Assembly (NCBI RefSeq): GCF_019970065.1
Contig: NZ_JAHXYH010000001.1
Coordinates: forward strand, 248,001 to 312,000
Reading direction: 5' to 3'
Length of the DNA: 64,000 nt
Source of the DNA: Chryseobacterium sp. OSA05B
Lineage (GTDB): Bacteria > Bacteroidota > Bacteroidia > Flavobacteriales > Weeksellaceae
The position numbers were made by a program, and so were the translations under genes. Position 1 is the stretch's first letter. Each line of letters starts with the position of its first letter. Positions 1-9,472 of this stretch are shown in pieces. The notes under the pieces were generated by a model. The model saw nothing but the letters and a program-made list of their open reading frames with translations, was not told where the DNA came from and did no database searches.

Positions 1-648
1 GGTACAGATCAGATCACTCAGAACAGAGGATTTGTAGCTGTTCCCGAAGTGGGAGACCAGGTGATGGTAGGTTTTGAATACCACCATCCCGATTTTCCTT
101 TCGCTATGGGAGGAATGTTTCATGGTAAAGTAGGTTTAGGCGGCGGAATAGACAATCATGTTAAATCAATTCAGACCCGAAGCGGAAATAAAGTGATCTT
201 CAATGATACTGAAGGCAGCATCTTTATTGAGGACCCAAGCGGCAATTCCTATCTTATGGATGGCAAGGGCAATATTACCGTGACTGCACCAAAAAATATG
301 ACCTTCATAGCCGGAGAAAATCTGATGATCAGTGTAGGTCAGAATATGAGTACGACAGTAGGTGCCGATCAAAGCAATATTGTCGGTATGAACAAATCAG
401 AATCCGTGACCATGAATGACACTCAAAGTGTCGGCGCTATGAAAATAACCTCTGTAATTGGTGATGCCAGCATGATGATCAGTGGAAAACTGACTGAGAT
501 TATCGATGGGGATGTGCAAAGCGAGGTAAAAAAAGAAAGAAAAGAATATGCAGCAGAGGTAGAACATTCTTCAAATGAAGGTACGATCCACCAAAATGCC
601 AAAGTTGAAGTAAAAAATAACAGCGGCGAAAAGAGCAGTAACTTTTAA
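1..648 (+). CDS. vgrG: Type VI secretion VgrG-family spike protein, 3' part
   Basis: The frame is open from base 1, so the gene starts upstream; the first in-window residues read GTDQITQNRGFVAVPEVGDQ. The stretch PEVGDQVMVGFE, followed by a His/Pro-rich FEYHHPDFPFAMGGMFHG segment, is the gp5 OB-fold to beta-helix transition typical of Bacteroidota (T6SS-iii) VgrG proteins. Behind it comes a repetitive beta-helix (NITVTAPKNMTFIAGENLMISVGQNM) and a charged Lys/Glu tail. VgrG trimers cap the Hcp tube and carry PAAR proteins and effectors out of the cell. The stop at 646-648 lies 12 bases before the next start, so the downstream genes are probably its cargo. Assignment is secure; N-terminal domains are not visible. 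Confidence 0.9.
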   Translation, partial: GTDQITQNRGFVAVPEVGDQVMVGFEYHHPDFPFAMGGMFHGKVGLGGGIDNHVKSIQTRSGNKVIFNDTEGSIFIEDPSGNSYLMDGKGNITVTAPKNMTFIAGENLMISVGQNMSTTVGADQSNIVGMNKSESVTMNDTQSVGAMKITSVIGDASMMISGKLTEIIDGDVQSEVKKERKEYAAEVEHSSNEGTIHQNAKVEVKNNSGEKSSNF

Positions 649-660
649 AATGATTGGGCT

Positions 661-3147
661 ATGAGCAGAACACGCATTGTAAAAGGTAAACTCACTAAGG
701 TGACTCATCAGGATCACTTTATATATTCAAGAGGTTCTATTATCAATAACGGAGCAACAAAAGTCATACAGACCGGAAAAGACAACGGTGTTTTATATGG
801 TAAACCGGATTTTCCCGATTTAGTGTATGAGCCAACAGAATACAAATTAAAAAGTGTACTCGCTCACGAGCAGTTAAAAAATACAGCAAAGGAATTGTCA
901 GAAATGACTTTTATACTCCTTATGCTGCAGATTTATGGTGAACAGATTGAAGTTGAAGCCATAGGAAAGCTTTACAAGGATTTATGTGATGATAAACTGG
1001 AACCTCCTGAAATTATAGTCACAAAAAGTCCAATTAAAAATTACAAAGCCAATTATACCAATAAACGAAAAAAAATACTGGTCAGTAAGGGATTCCTGGA
1101 AGAAGCCATTAAAGATAATGAGGTAAAAGCTCAGTTAATGGTGGCTTTACTGGAAGAGTACGGACATCATATTGATAATCTCCTGCGTACGGATTATGCC
1201 GTAAACGGAAAAGAAGATAAAGATATCATAGATGAAGGGGCCAAGTTTGCCTATTACTTTTTAACCGTTGATTTTGCCAATACTCCGAAACTGGATTTTG
1301 CCGAAGCTGAAACACCGGAATATACAGGACCACTGGTTTTAGACCTTGGAAAAGAGAGCCAGGATTTATCCAAATATGCCAATCAGGAGCAATGGTATGA
1401 TGATGATCCCAATGAAGATGATGTAGAGAATTTCGGATTTGGATTTGCCCACGGTACCCATGGAGGAATTGAAATGGAAGCCTTGGCTAAAACCAATATT
1501 TTCACAGAAAGTGAAGTACTGCAAATATATTACGGTAATTGGTTAAGAGATGTTTCTCAGGTTCTGGTACCTTTTACCATTCGTTTTACCAAGGCAGTAA
1601 GAGACAAAGTAGAAAATCATAATAAGCAGACCAAAGGCAAAACTCAGCATATTAAAGCAGGAAATACCGCAAAATTTTCTCATGAAGGCTGGGTAGAGCT
1701 TATAGAACTTTTTGCAGCCAAAGAATTTATTTATACCAAAGGTGGAACCGGTATTAAGACGGAAAATTACGTAAAGCATCTTGAGCGCTTCAGGAAAACC
1801 TATGGACAGCTTAACAAAGACATTTTAGGTATTTACCGTCCCGAGGAACACATTGATAACCCCAGAGGATTGGAAAGAGAACACCAGTCGGTTTATGATG
1901 AAACCCGTGTCAAAAGAGAAATTCCCGGAGGTACAGAGGATATTAGCTTCTATATCGGGGAAAGTGAAGAATGCTTTAGGGTGAACAGTTTTGGTCAGAA
2001 GTACTATATTTACAGGGATGATGAAAATGCCCAGAAGAAAATGGGTGAGAAAGTAATGATTAAGCCAGATCCCCTGCGTCCATCATCAGATTCCTATATG
2101 TCTAATCAGCTGAGGCTTGCCGTAACGAAAGGTAAAAATAAAGATGGTTTCCGGCATTTTGGAGCGGCCATGCATGTTCTGGAAGATTACTTTTCACATA
2201 CCAATTTTGTAGAACTCTCCTTATGCAAACTGGGCTGGAAAAAAGACTCCCCTTACAAATACCTTAAGAAAGTTTATCCCTGGGTACAGAATCGCCAGGG
2301 AACCGATTATTCAACGATACCTGTCGTAACAGGTAAGTTCCTGTTAGACGACACCTGTGCGAGTGTGGTTCCAAAGATGGCAGATATGCTGTTGCCTATT
2401 GGCTTTTCTAAGTATGAGGTGGGTAACCCCGGAGAAAGAACCTTTGGACAGCAGACGATCTACACCGTACTCAAAGATTTAGCAAAAGGACAGAAAGAAG
2501 ACCCGACTCAAAAAAGTTTACAGTACCTGGGAATGGATTCGGTAGAGCTTTTCGACTACTACCAGAAATTACTGAAACTTTCCGATTGGATGACGGAGCA
2601 GAAAAAGAGAGATGACCCTTTTGGATGGGTGATGAGAGGCTTTGGCTTCATCTCTCATTATATGGGCGAAATTCTGATGAACTTTACCAATGTGGTCTTT
2701 AATATTATGATAGAATCTGTAGATGATGATATAAAGGCAGCCCAGACCCATGTCACGAATGTCAACTATGGAGAAGATCCCACGCATACACAGGTTGGAA
2801 AAGATGCCCATGAAAATCCACTAAACGGATTGGCGGCTTCATTAGCTACCATTGCGGTAAAAGATGTTGGACAACGTATCAAAGACATTTGGGACGGACG
2901 GGTATCTGATCCTGACGGTTCCAAACTGGTATTTCATGTACAGAATACCTACTCAAGACATCCCCGGGCCGTAGAATGGATGGATAAAGAAGTGGAAAAT
3001 TGGGTGATCCGAGTTTCAAAAGATGCTTCTTTTCTGGAAAAATTATACCATCCTACTCCTGTAGCCCATGCACATGATACGGCAAAAAGAAAAGTTCGTA
3101 TAGGTATGGATAAAATTGAGGAAATAAAAAAATATTTTGGAAAGTAA
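661..3147 (+). CDS. Het-C-like putative T6SS effector
   Basis: 828 residues, no signal peptide, directly behind vgrG. Residues about 258-720 resemble the Het-C domain: FGFAHGTHGGIE (His264, His267, Glu271), then YYGNWLRDVSQV, and later AMHVLEDYFSHTNFVEL (His505, Asp509, His513, Asn515). These conserved His/Asp positions are the expected metal or catalytic site of Het-C proteins, a family named after a fungal incompatibility protein and found in bacterial toxins. Residues 160-195 hold a second motif, LLEEYGHHID followed by DEGAKF, similar to a motif in large secreted bacterial proteins. The stop overlaps the start of the following lipoprotein by one base (TAATG), which suggests an effector/immunity pair. 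The effector role is inferred from context. Confidence 0.72.
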   Translation: MSRTRIVKGKLTKVTHQDHFIYSRGSIINNGATKVIQTGKDNGVLYGKPDFPDLVYEPTEYKLKSVLAHEQLKNTAKELSEMTFILLMLQIYGEQIEVEAIGKLYKDLCDDKLEPPEIIVTKSPIKNYKANYTNKRKKILVSKGFLEEAIKDNEVKAQLMVALLEEYGHHIDNLLRTDYAVNGKEDKDIIDEGAKFAYYFLTVDFANTPKLDFAEAETPEYTGPLVLDLGKESQDLSKYANQEQWYDDDPNEDDVENFGFGFAHGTHGGIEMEALAKTNIFTESEVLQIYYGNWLRDVSQVLVPFTIRFTKAVRDKVENHNKQTKGKTQHIKAGNTAKFSHEGWVELIELFAAKEFIYTKGGTGIKTENYVKHLERFRKTYGQLNKDILGIYRPEEHIDNPRGLEREHQSVYDETRVKREIPGGTEDISFYIGESEECFRVNSFGQKYYIYRDDENAQKKMGEKVMIKPDPLRPSSDSYMSNQLRLAVTKGKNKDGFRHFGAAMHVLEDYFSHTNFVELSLCKLGWKKDSPYKYLKKVYPWVQNRQGTDYSTIPVVTGKFLLDDTCASVVPKMADMLLPIGFSKYEVGNPGERTFGQQTIYTVLKDLAKGQKEDPTQKSLQYLGMDSVELFDYYQKLLKLSDWMTEQKKRDDPFGWVMRGFGFISHYMGEILMNFTNVVFNIMIESVDDDIKAAQTHVTNVNYGEDPTHTQVGKDAHENPLNGLAASLATIAVKDVGQRIKDIWDGRVSDPDGSKLVFHVQNTYSRHPRAVEWMDKEVENWVIRVSKDASFLEKLYHPTPVAHAHDTAKRKVRIGMDKIEEIKKYFGK

Positions 3148-3968
3148 TGAAACAATATTTAATCTTATTTGGCATATTGATGTTATGCTTATCCTGCACA
3201 AAAAGTAAATCCCAACAAAAAGTAATGACAACAGATTTTCAATTTACAGAATGTGAAGCTTATTATAAAGGTAAACCCCTGCCATTCGGAAAACCGATTG
3301 AAGAATGGGAAAAACTATTTGGAAAACCTACACGAAAATTTGACGAAGCTACATTTATCTGGGATCATCTTGGACTTGCAATAGATAATGGAAATGTGAC
3401 CAAAGATCAACCTTACGACCCTTCTTTTGAAGTCCGTAAACATGATAAATTATTGATATTTTATTCCAATCTGGATAGTCCTGCAGGTCAAAAAGGAAAA
3501 TTAAAATTTGCTTTTGAAAGAGAGTCGGCGGCCTACTTAATTAATGAATACAAAAAAGGAAACCCTGCACTCCTTACAAAGGAGTTGGAGAAAAAGATAA
3601 CTGATGACAGAAGCATTGGAGGTGAAATGGGAGCAGATCATTTCATATACCCTTATACCGCTTACAAACAGACCGTAACTGTTGACGGAGCAGAAATCCA
3701 TGCAGGTATGTCCTTGAAAGAACTTAATAAAAACCGTACAGCTAAGGATCTTGAGATCTTTACTTTCAGAGATGATAATATGAATTTGGTTGATGAAACA
3801 GGTACTACAAATGGAGACAACGGTGAATACTGGAATGATAACAGGAAAATTGAATGTCCGAAAAAACAGAACTACTATTTTCTGAACAGCGTACAATACA
3901 GTGGTGCTGAACTGGAATATATCAAAGTAGGTTATAGAGTACAGGGAGATGAGAGTCCTTATTTTTAA
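3147..3968 (+). CDS. Lipoprotein, likely immunity partner of the Het-C-like protein
   Basis: 273 residues starting with a lipoprotein signal peptide (short Lys N-terminus, hydrophobic core, LMLCLSC, then CTKSKSQQ). The mature part has the repeated theme PFGKPIEEWEKLFGKPTR and later MSLKELNKN, which look like small recurring alpha/beta units of a family common beside Bacteroidota T6SS cargo genes (possibly the DUF7738 group; not certain). Translation is coupled to the Het-C-like gene by a one-base overlap. A periplasm-facing lipoprotein coupled to an effector gene is the usual arrangement of immunity proteins against cell-envelope toxins, but this role is inference. Behind it lie 185 bases without a gene. 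Confidence 0.6.
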   Translation: MKQYLILFGILMLCLSCTKSKSQQKVMTTDFQFTECEAYYKGKPLPFGKPIEEWEKLFGKPTRKFDEATFIWDHLGLAIDNGNVTKDQPYDPSFEVRKHDKLLIFYSNLDSPAGQKGKLKFAFERESAAYLINEYKKGNPALLTKELEKKITDDRSIGGEMGADHFIYPYTAYKQTVTVDGAEIHAGMSLKELNKNRTAKDLEIFTFRDDNMNLVDETGTTNGDNGEYWNDNRKIECPKKQNYYFLNSVQYSGAELEYIKVGYRVQGDESPYF

Positions 3969-4153
3969 AAGAATATAAATCAATAAAGTCACCAGTCAAG
4001 TAGAATATTTAAAACTGTCTGCTGTATTTCGCGTCAGTTTGCTGATTAGCCCATAATGGTGCTTAGGCAGTTATAATTGGCATTGGATGACATGGGGTTA
4101 ATGTACTTTTTGAAAGTATAAAGAGCAATTAAATTTTTGGAACCGTAGCACAC

Positions 4154-5146
4154 ATGAAAGATTCTGCCACGAAAGAATACATCAAATTAAAAACAGAAGG
4201 GATCCTTAATCTGGAAGCCCTCTGTGATGAATATGGCATGACGGCAGCAGAACTGGTGGGTTTTCATAATACCCATTGCAGTATTTCAGAACTATTGAAT
4301 ATTTCACTGCCTAAGTATGTGGAATATATTTACATCCCGGCAGACAAATTCAGGAACAGGGACAGCAGACTGTTGAAAAATACAGTATTGGAAATTCCAA
4401 CAGGATCCGGCCAAAAGGTGTATGGTGTGATCATCAGGTTCCTTCCTAAAAATCTGCAGATCCACTATAAAATAAATGTCAGGAGAACTCCTTTCTATAT
4501 TGAACTGAACAAGGAAAAAACCTACGTCAACAATCAGGGAATCGATAAAATAATAGAACAGCTGTTTGAAAAGGCAGAACAGGTTTTGTATCCGCTGCAA
4601 ATTGCGTCCAATAGCAATGGTTCCATTCAAAAAATCCTGAATAAAGAAGATATCGCTCAACGCTGGAAAACGGAATGCTTTCCGGAACTGAAAGAATACT
4701 ATCAGTCTGAAACTACAGACCGTATACTCGGACAATTGGATCAGGCGTATGCTGATATTGATGTAAAGAAAGACCTGTTTGGCAGGAATGTATTTTATAA
4801 ATTATTCTTTTTGCCTGTTTATAAAGGATATCCCAATTTTTTCAGGAAAGACTTTTTGCAGATCTACTTTTCAAGTCTGTCCCGGAATGTCGAATATAGC
4901 ATAGAATATTCATTACACAAAGAATATACAAAAGGAAATAAAATAGCACTCAAAATAACAGGAACTGAAGAAGAAGACGGGTTCAATAAAAACTCATCTA
5001 AAGGCAAAATCGATCTCCTGTATAAATTTGAACGGGAAACCAGAGAAATATTTTCAATCAACGGCTCTCTTTCAACTTTTGAAAAAGGGGAAGAGTATAT
5101 CATTGAATTTCAAGCCTACGAGCAGAAAAATTCTCAGTCAATTTAA
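4154..5146 (+). CDS. Possible T6SS adaptor with a LysM-like N-terminus
   Basis: 330 residues, no signal peptide or membrane segment. The first 55 residues (EGILNLEALCDEYGMTAAEL, then an Asn/His stretch, LLNISLPKYVEYIYIPADKF) have the pattern of a LysM repeat: a helical 'start with this' half followed by a 'Leu-x-Pro-x-x-Ile-Tyr-Ile-Pro' half. LysM-type proteins commonly stand between vgrG and DUF4280 genes in flavobacterial T6SS islands and probably help to load cargo. The rest (about 80-330) is not recognised; it contains an Ig-like beta-rich end. In-frame stops precede the ATG at 4154, which supports that start. Function is inferred from order only. Confidence 0.5.
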   Translation: MKDSATKEYIKLKTEGILNLEALCDEYGMTAAELVGFHNTHCSISELLNISLPKYVEYIYIPADKFRNRDSRLLKNTVLEIPTGSGQKVYGVIIRFLPKNLQIHYKINVRRTPFYIELNKEKTYVNNQGIDKIIEQLFEKAEQVLYPLQIASNSNGSIQKILNKEDIAQRWKTECFPELKEYYQSETTDRILGQLDQAYADIDVKKDLFGRNVFYKLFFLPVYKGYPNFFRKDFLQIYFSSLSRNVEYSIEYSLHKEYTKGNKIALKITGTEEEDGFNKNSSKGKIDLLYKFERETREIFSINGSLSTFEKGEEYIIEFQAYEQKNSQSI

Positions 5147-5167
5147 AAAACACTAAAAGAACACGAA

Positions 5168-5635
5168 ATGAGCGGAAAACATTTAGTCTGTCAAGGTGCT
5201 ACCTGTATGTGTAACTTCGGAACAGCTCCGGATAAACTTCAGGTAAAGACACAAAGTAAACGCTACATCAATGATAATGCCGGCAGCAAAAAACTGATGG
5301 CTACCCATATGGATATCGGCAAAACTTTCGAGAAAAACACTTTCGGAAGCTGTGCGAAAATGAATAACAGTCCGTGCCAGGTTGTGGTAACCCAATGGAG
5401 CGGTTTCTATGATAAAATAACACTGCAGGACAACAGTGGAAAAGCCTTACTGGAAGACAGCAAAGCTACCTGTCCTATTGGAGGACCCGACTGTATCAAG
5501 ATCGTCAATCATGGACAGACAGCCGAAGCTTCTGCACAAAATGTGAAGAATGCTGATAATGAAGTTTTAGCAGAGCTCCTTCCTTTTGTGAATATAAAAG
5601 GCGGTGCAAAAAAATACATTCCTATCAATCAATAA
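5168..5635 (+). CDS. DUF4280 PAAR-like tip protein
   Basis: 155 residues. The opening MSGKHLVCQGATCMCNFGTA, the AKMNNSPCQ segment and the TCPIGGPDCIKIVNHGQTAE end are characteristic of DUF4280 (PAAR-like) proteins, which sharpen the VgrG spike and attach toxins. Paired cysteines and the closing Gly-Gly-Pro-x-Cys with His are the parts that would hold a metal at the cone tip. It stands 21 bases after the LysM-like gene and 10 bases before the 950-residue cargo gene, so the protein it tips is most likely that one. Family call is firm; the physical partner is inferred. Confidence 0.85.
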   Translation: MSGKHLVCQGATCMCNFGTAPDKLQVKTQSKRYINDNAGSKKLMATHMDIGKTFEKNTFGSCAKMNNSPCQVVVTQWSGFYDKITLQDNSGKALLEDSKATCPIGGPDCIKIVNHGQTAEASAQNVKNADNEVLAELLPFVNIKGGAKKYIPINQ

Positions 5636-5645
5636 ATAAAGTCTT

Positions 5646-8498
5646 ATGGATAAGAAGAGCCCATTACATATATATGTTGAATCTAAACCCGGACAGACTT
5701 TTCACAAAGATATTGGCTGGCTGGAATTAAAAAAAGCCGAAAGTTTCAATATTTTCATCAAAGAATTTAAAGACCGGAAAGACGTATTAGACCAGCAGAA
5801 AAAAAAAGATCTGGATAAAGCTAATAAAGATTACAACAAAAAAAGTGGAGCAATAGATAAAGAGGTAGAGCAGAGCCATGCTTTCATTACCCAAAATCTT
5901 GCAGATTACAGAGCCGGTAAAGTAACTGAACAGACCTATGATGCCAACGTTAGAAAACGTGAAGAAGGAATGGCAGCCCGGAAGAAAAAATATGCCGAGC
6001 TCGGTAGTGCCCACAATAAAAACGTTGAAGGGATCAATAAGCAATATGAAGCTGATCTGAAAGCTATTCAGGATGATTATAAATCTGTCCGCTGGGTACA
6101 CCAGCTTGTAGGTGACAGACGCCCGGAACTTACTGCAGAAAGCTTTAATGAAGCCATGTCAACCGGTACCTCCAGCTTTAAGTTTTCATTCGGTGAATTT
6201 CTGGAAGGCGGCGGCGCGGTGTATCTTGAACCTTTTTGGGAAGGGACGACGCCTCAGGGGAAATATCCACACGGTATTCTTATTAATGCTAAAGGTGAAA
6301 GTCCTGCTGTTATTACGGCAGAATGGACCAATGCAGACAATATCAAAATTTCAAACCCATTAAAATTCGGTTCGTCCGTTTATCTTAATATTTATACGGA
6401 CGCTTTATATGGAAACAATATAAAGGTTCAGCTCAAGGACAAAGACAAAGTGATCAGGCTGATCACTTTAGGGATAACTGATTCAGATGATAAACTTTTT
6501 GCTACAGAATATCTTAATAACGAGACGGAAGAAAGGACAAAAGAAGATATCTCAAAACAGAAAGAATTTTTTGAAAGACCTGTTTCCGTACATCAGGAAA
6601 AAACAGTTCCTTCTACTGCTAAAAGAGGATACCTTGTCGAAGAAGACGGAAATAAATACGACGGTGATGCCAAAGGAAAACCTAATGTACAAAAGTCAAA
6701 ATTTGCTGTATTTATAGATCCTTTATGGCAGACTATGGGTGGAGATAGTTTGGAAATCTATCCTGTCGTCTATCATGACCGTATTCCCGGAAAGCAAAAA
6801 ATCCTTCAGGAATGCATTTTAAAAATTGATAAAAATGCAGTGGAGGAAGTAAAGGTCAATGATTCCAATTCCAATCAGGTCGTTATTCTGAGCCAGGTGG
6901 AAACCGATATCGCTTTCTTTCATCCGTGCCAGTATACTGAAATCACCGGGGAATACAATACTAAGAAATCTACGCTGTTTCAGCGCCTCAAAGATAAGTA
7001 TAAAAATGAACTCCATTACAGAATTGTTTCTGATGAAAAAGAAAAGCCTGTTAAGATCACCATTACCGATCTGAAAACAGATGACTGTATGTTCGAAGAT
7101 AAACCGGAGCAATGGCATGAGAAAAAAGCAGTCACCGTAAAAGATCCGAGCCGATACAAAGGTTTGACTATCGGACGAAATGATATCAGTTTCTCTGTGG
7201 CCTATCCCAAACCTTCCCGTGAAGAAGTTATTGATATGATGAGCCTGGAAAAAGTAAAAAAACAGGTATATCCGGTCCAGTTCAGTTCCTGCGCCATCAG
7301 TAAGCCGCTGAATGTAGAAGTATACCCTGCGGTCTATTACGAGGTAGGTTTTAAACTGGCTGCGGAAAACCCTTTTTTCACCGGGCAGACTAAATCTTAT
7401 ACCCAGAGAAAGTATCTGGGCAAAGGAGGCTTTTTTAATAAGAAAAACAATAAAAAAATCCGCAAAGCTCAACGCGATGCTAGAGATGAAAATTATAAAA
7501 ACAAAAAGCAGGAAGTAAGTGAAGGACGTCTGAGCTACAGTCAGTTTGAAGTCGCTCTGGAATGGGGATATAACGACATTAAACAGGAAGCCATTACATT
7601 TTCCGGAGAACATCCCGTTTTCAATATTATCGACAGTGCGATGTGGGTTGTGAATACCATAAGCTTATTAACCTTTAACAAAGAAGCGGATGAGGCCATC
7701 GCCGAAAACAAAAACAAACGACCCGATCAGGTAAAAAAAAGAAATAAACAGCGTAATGCGTATCTTGGCGGTAAAAATAAGAAATTAAGCAAGATTCCGT
7801 TCAAAGTAGAAATAAGTCAGCCTGCTTTTGCCGGAGCCGTTAAATGGAGCTATGCGGCAAGCGAAAAAGAAGGTGGTGAAATCGGCACATTATATGAAGT
7901 AAAATTTAAGGCAGATCCGCTCATAGAAATAAAAGGAAGCCTGGATCTTCTTTTTGTAGCCACCAAAATTCCTTATGTAGGACAGGCTATACAGGGCATT
8001 ACAGCAGTGGCTGATACGGTGGGATCTTCAGACGATTTTTGGAATACAATAGTTGACTTTTTTGGGGGCGGAGATGAATATAAAATCCAGCTTGATATAG
8101 ATTATTATCTGGATCTGTTTGTTTCCGGAGCATTTAAAATAGAAGCTATAGCGACGAAATATCATACCGTAGACGGATTTATGGAGAATGATATCACCCC
8201 ATCAGTGGAAATTAAATTTGGCGTAGAATGTGGTGGAAGCTTAACCGCAAAGTTTGGAAATATCTACTCTCTGGAAGCTGAATTCCAGGGAAGTGCATAT
8301 GCCGTGCTGAATATCGCTAAAAATGCTGAAACCAAAGTACTGGAATGCAAATACCAGGGACTGTATGCCACCATAAAGGCAAGCGTTAAAACAGACAGTG
8401 ATAATTTAAATAATAATACAGAAGATAATGATGCTGATCCTTCGGAAAAAAAGTATCTTTTACATGATGGATTTTCGTATGAATTTAAACTTGATTAA
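5646..8498 (+). CDS. Large T6SS cargo protein with coiled coil and Ig-like repeats
   Basis: 950 residues with no signal peptide. Residues about 35-150 are strongly charged and helical (Lys/Glu/Gln, many Ala), a likely coiled coil. Two segments look like related beta-sandwich repeats: about 180-280 (GAVYLEPFWEG, then SSVYLNIYTDALYGNNIKVQL) and 330-400 (FAVFIDPLWQTMGGDSLEIY), a pattern I associate with flavobacterial T6SS cargo. A basic Lys/Asn linker (about 600-640) follows. The C-terminus (730-935) has a hydrophobic Gly/Ala segment near 775-800 (VATKIPYVGQAIQGITAVAD) and amphipathic beta strands, which could be a membrane-inserting part. No enzyme motif was found. It could be a pore-forming effector or a carrier; the following lipoprotein is two bases away. 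Confidence 0.5.
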   Translation: MDKKSPLHIYVESKPGQTFHKDIGWLELKKAESFNIFIKEFKDRKDVLDQQKKKDLDKANKDYNKKSGAIDKEVEQSHAFITQNLADYRAGKVTEQTYDANVRKREEGMAARKKKYAELGSAHNKNVEGINKQYEADLKAIQDDYKSVRWVHQLVGDRRPELTAESFNEAMSTGTSSFKFSFGEFLEGGGAVYLEPFWEGTTPQGKYPHGILINAKGESPAVITAEWTNADNIKISNPLKFGSSVYLNIYTDALYGNNIKVQLKDKDKVIRLITLGITDSDDKLFATEYLNNETEERTKEDISKQKEFFERPVSVHQEKTVPSTAKRGYLVEEDGNKYDGDAKGKPNVQKSKFAVFIDPLWQTMGGDSLEIYPVVYHDRIPGKQKILQECILKIDKNAVEEVKVNDSNSNQVVILSQVETDIAFFHPCQYTEITGEYNTKKSTLFQRLKDKYKNELHYRIVSDEKEKPVKITITDLKTDDCMFEDKPEQWHEKKAVTVKDPSRYKGLTIGRNDISFSVAYPKPSREEVIDMMSLEKVKKQVYPVQFSSCAISKPLNVEVYPAVYYEVGFKLAAENPFFTGQTKSYTQRKYLGKGGFFNKKNNKKIRKAQRDARDENYKNKKQEVSEGRLSYSQFEVALEWGYNDIKQEAITFSGEHPVFNIIDSAMWVVNTISLLTFNKEADEAIAENKNKRPDQVKKRNKQRNAYLGGKNKKLSKIPFKVEISQPAFAGAVKWSYAASEKEGGEIGTLYEVKFKADPLIEIKGSLDLLFVATKIPYVGQAIQGITAVADTVGSSDDFWNTIVDFFGGGDEYKIQLDIDYYLDLFVSGAFKIEAIATKYHTVDGFMENDITPSVEIKFGVECGGSLTAKFGNIYSLEAEFQGSAYAVLNIAKNAETKVLECKYQGLYATIKASVKTDSDNLNNNTEDNDADPSEKKYLLHDGFSYEFKLD

Positions 8499-8499
8499 A

Positions 8500-9450
8500 A
8501 TGAAAAACTTAGTATTTCTATTCATTGTTTTCCTAATGAACATGAACTGTAATGACCAAAAAAATAAAGCAACAGATAAAACAGGTGAAGAAATGACACA
8601 GCAGACCGCAAAAGAAAAACAAATCACATATACCATCAACGCTAACGCAACAATACCGGTTGCCATCTATTTCAACGACATAAAAATATCAGAAGAAAAT
8701 ACACCGCTTAATTCATCGGTAGATGTAAACGGGTATGCATTGAAGAACGGAAAATATAAAATTAAAATACAGATCTTTCCGGTATTCAGACGGGGAGATA
8801 CAACGGTAAGTCCGGAAGATATCAAGTCTTGTCAGTTCACTTTTGGAAGCTATGTAAGAGACAGAGCAACAGGAGATATTTTAGATCCGAAAACGTATAC
8901 CCAGCTATCAATCAAAGCGCCCGACTCCCCTGTTCCTTATTTTGAGCAGGAATGGGAAGTTGAAATTAAAGACCTTCCTTATGATTTAGAAGGTTGGAGC
9001 AAAGGCCAGGATTTATCTAAAATGGATAAAAAAGAACTGGAAAAGAAAGTGGTCAGCTTCCATGAAAATGTAAGAGAAATACTGAATAAAGGCAATGGAA
9101 ACCAATGGGCAGATCTCACAAAGAAAAGAGCTTCGGAAACAGCTGTCTTTTATTACAGCACTCCTGAGCAGCAAGCTACTTCCGTTAGTGAAAACAAAAC
9201 CAATGTTGAAAAATACTGCACCAATATGATGATTCCGCTTGAGGATTACGAATTGAAATTATATGCAGGCGGTAAGCTGGCAACGTTGGAAAGAAAGAAT
9301 CATACGATGGAATTTAACCATAAATCTCCATTAGACATAAAAGGCTGGGGCGCATTAATCCGAAAAGGCCAAAAGTCCGGAGCCGCTGATTACCGTATAT
9401 TATTATACCTTCCGGAAGGCAGCAACGAATTTGTCATTATCCGTAAATAA
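8500..9450 (+). CDS. Lipoprotein, candidate immunity protein
   Basis: The open frame extends upstream to 8428, but the ATG at 8500 is chosen because it starts a clear lipoprotein signal (MKNLVFLFIVFLMNMNCNDQ) and sits one base after the preceding stop. The product is 316 residues. After a Lys/Glu/Thr-rich linker comes a beta-rich domain (about 45-165), then a helical part with an Asp-Leu-Ser-Lys-Met-Asp-Lys-Lys-Glu stretch and a C-terminal domain (about 185-316) shaped like a SnoaL/NTF2-type or hypothetical fold. No catalytic motif is seen. Its position directly behind a cargo gene parallels the lipoprotein behind the Het-C-like gene, so both may be immunity proteins. Confidence 0.5.
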   Translation: MKNLVFLFIVFLMNMNCNDQKNKATDKTGEEMTQQTAKEKQITYTINANATIPVAIYFNDIKISEENTPLNSSVDVNGYALKNGKYKIKIQIFPVFRRGDTTVSPEDIKSCQFTFGSYVRDRATGDILDPKTYTQLSIKAPDSPVPYFEQEWEVEIKDLPYDLEGWSKGQDLSKMDKKELEKKVVSFHENVREILNKGNGNQWADLTKKRASETAVFYYSTPEQQATSVSENKTNVEKYCTNMMIPLEDYELKLYAGGKLATLERKNHTMEFNHKSPLDIKGWGALIRKGQKSGAADYRILLYLPEGSNEFVIIRK

Positions 9451-9472
9451 AGCACTTATTGTTTATTAAACT

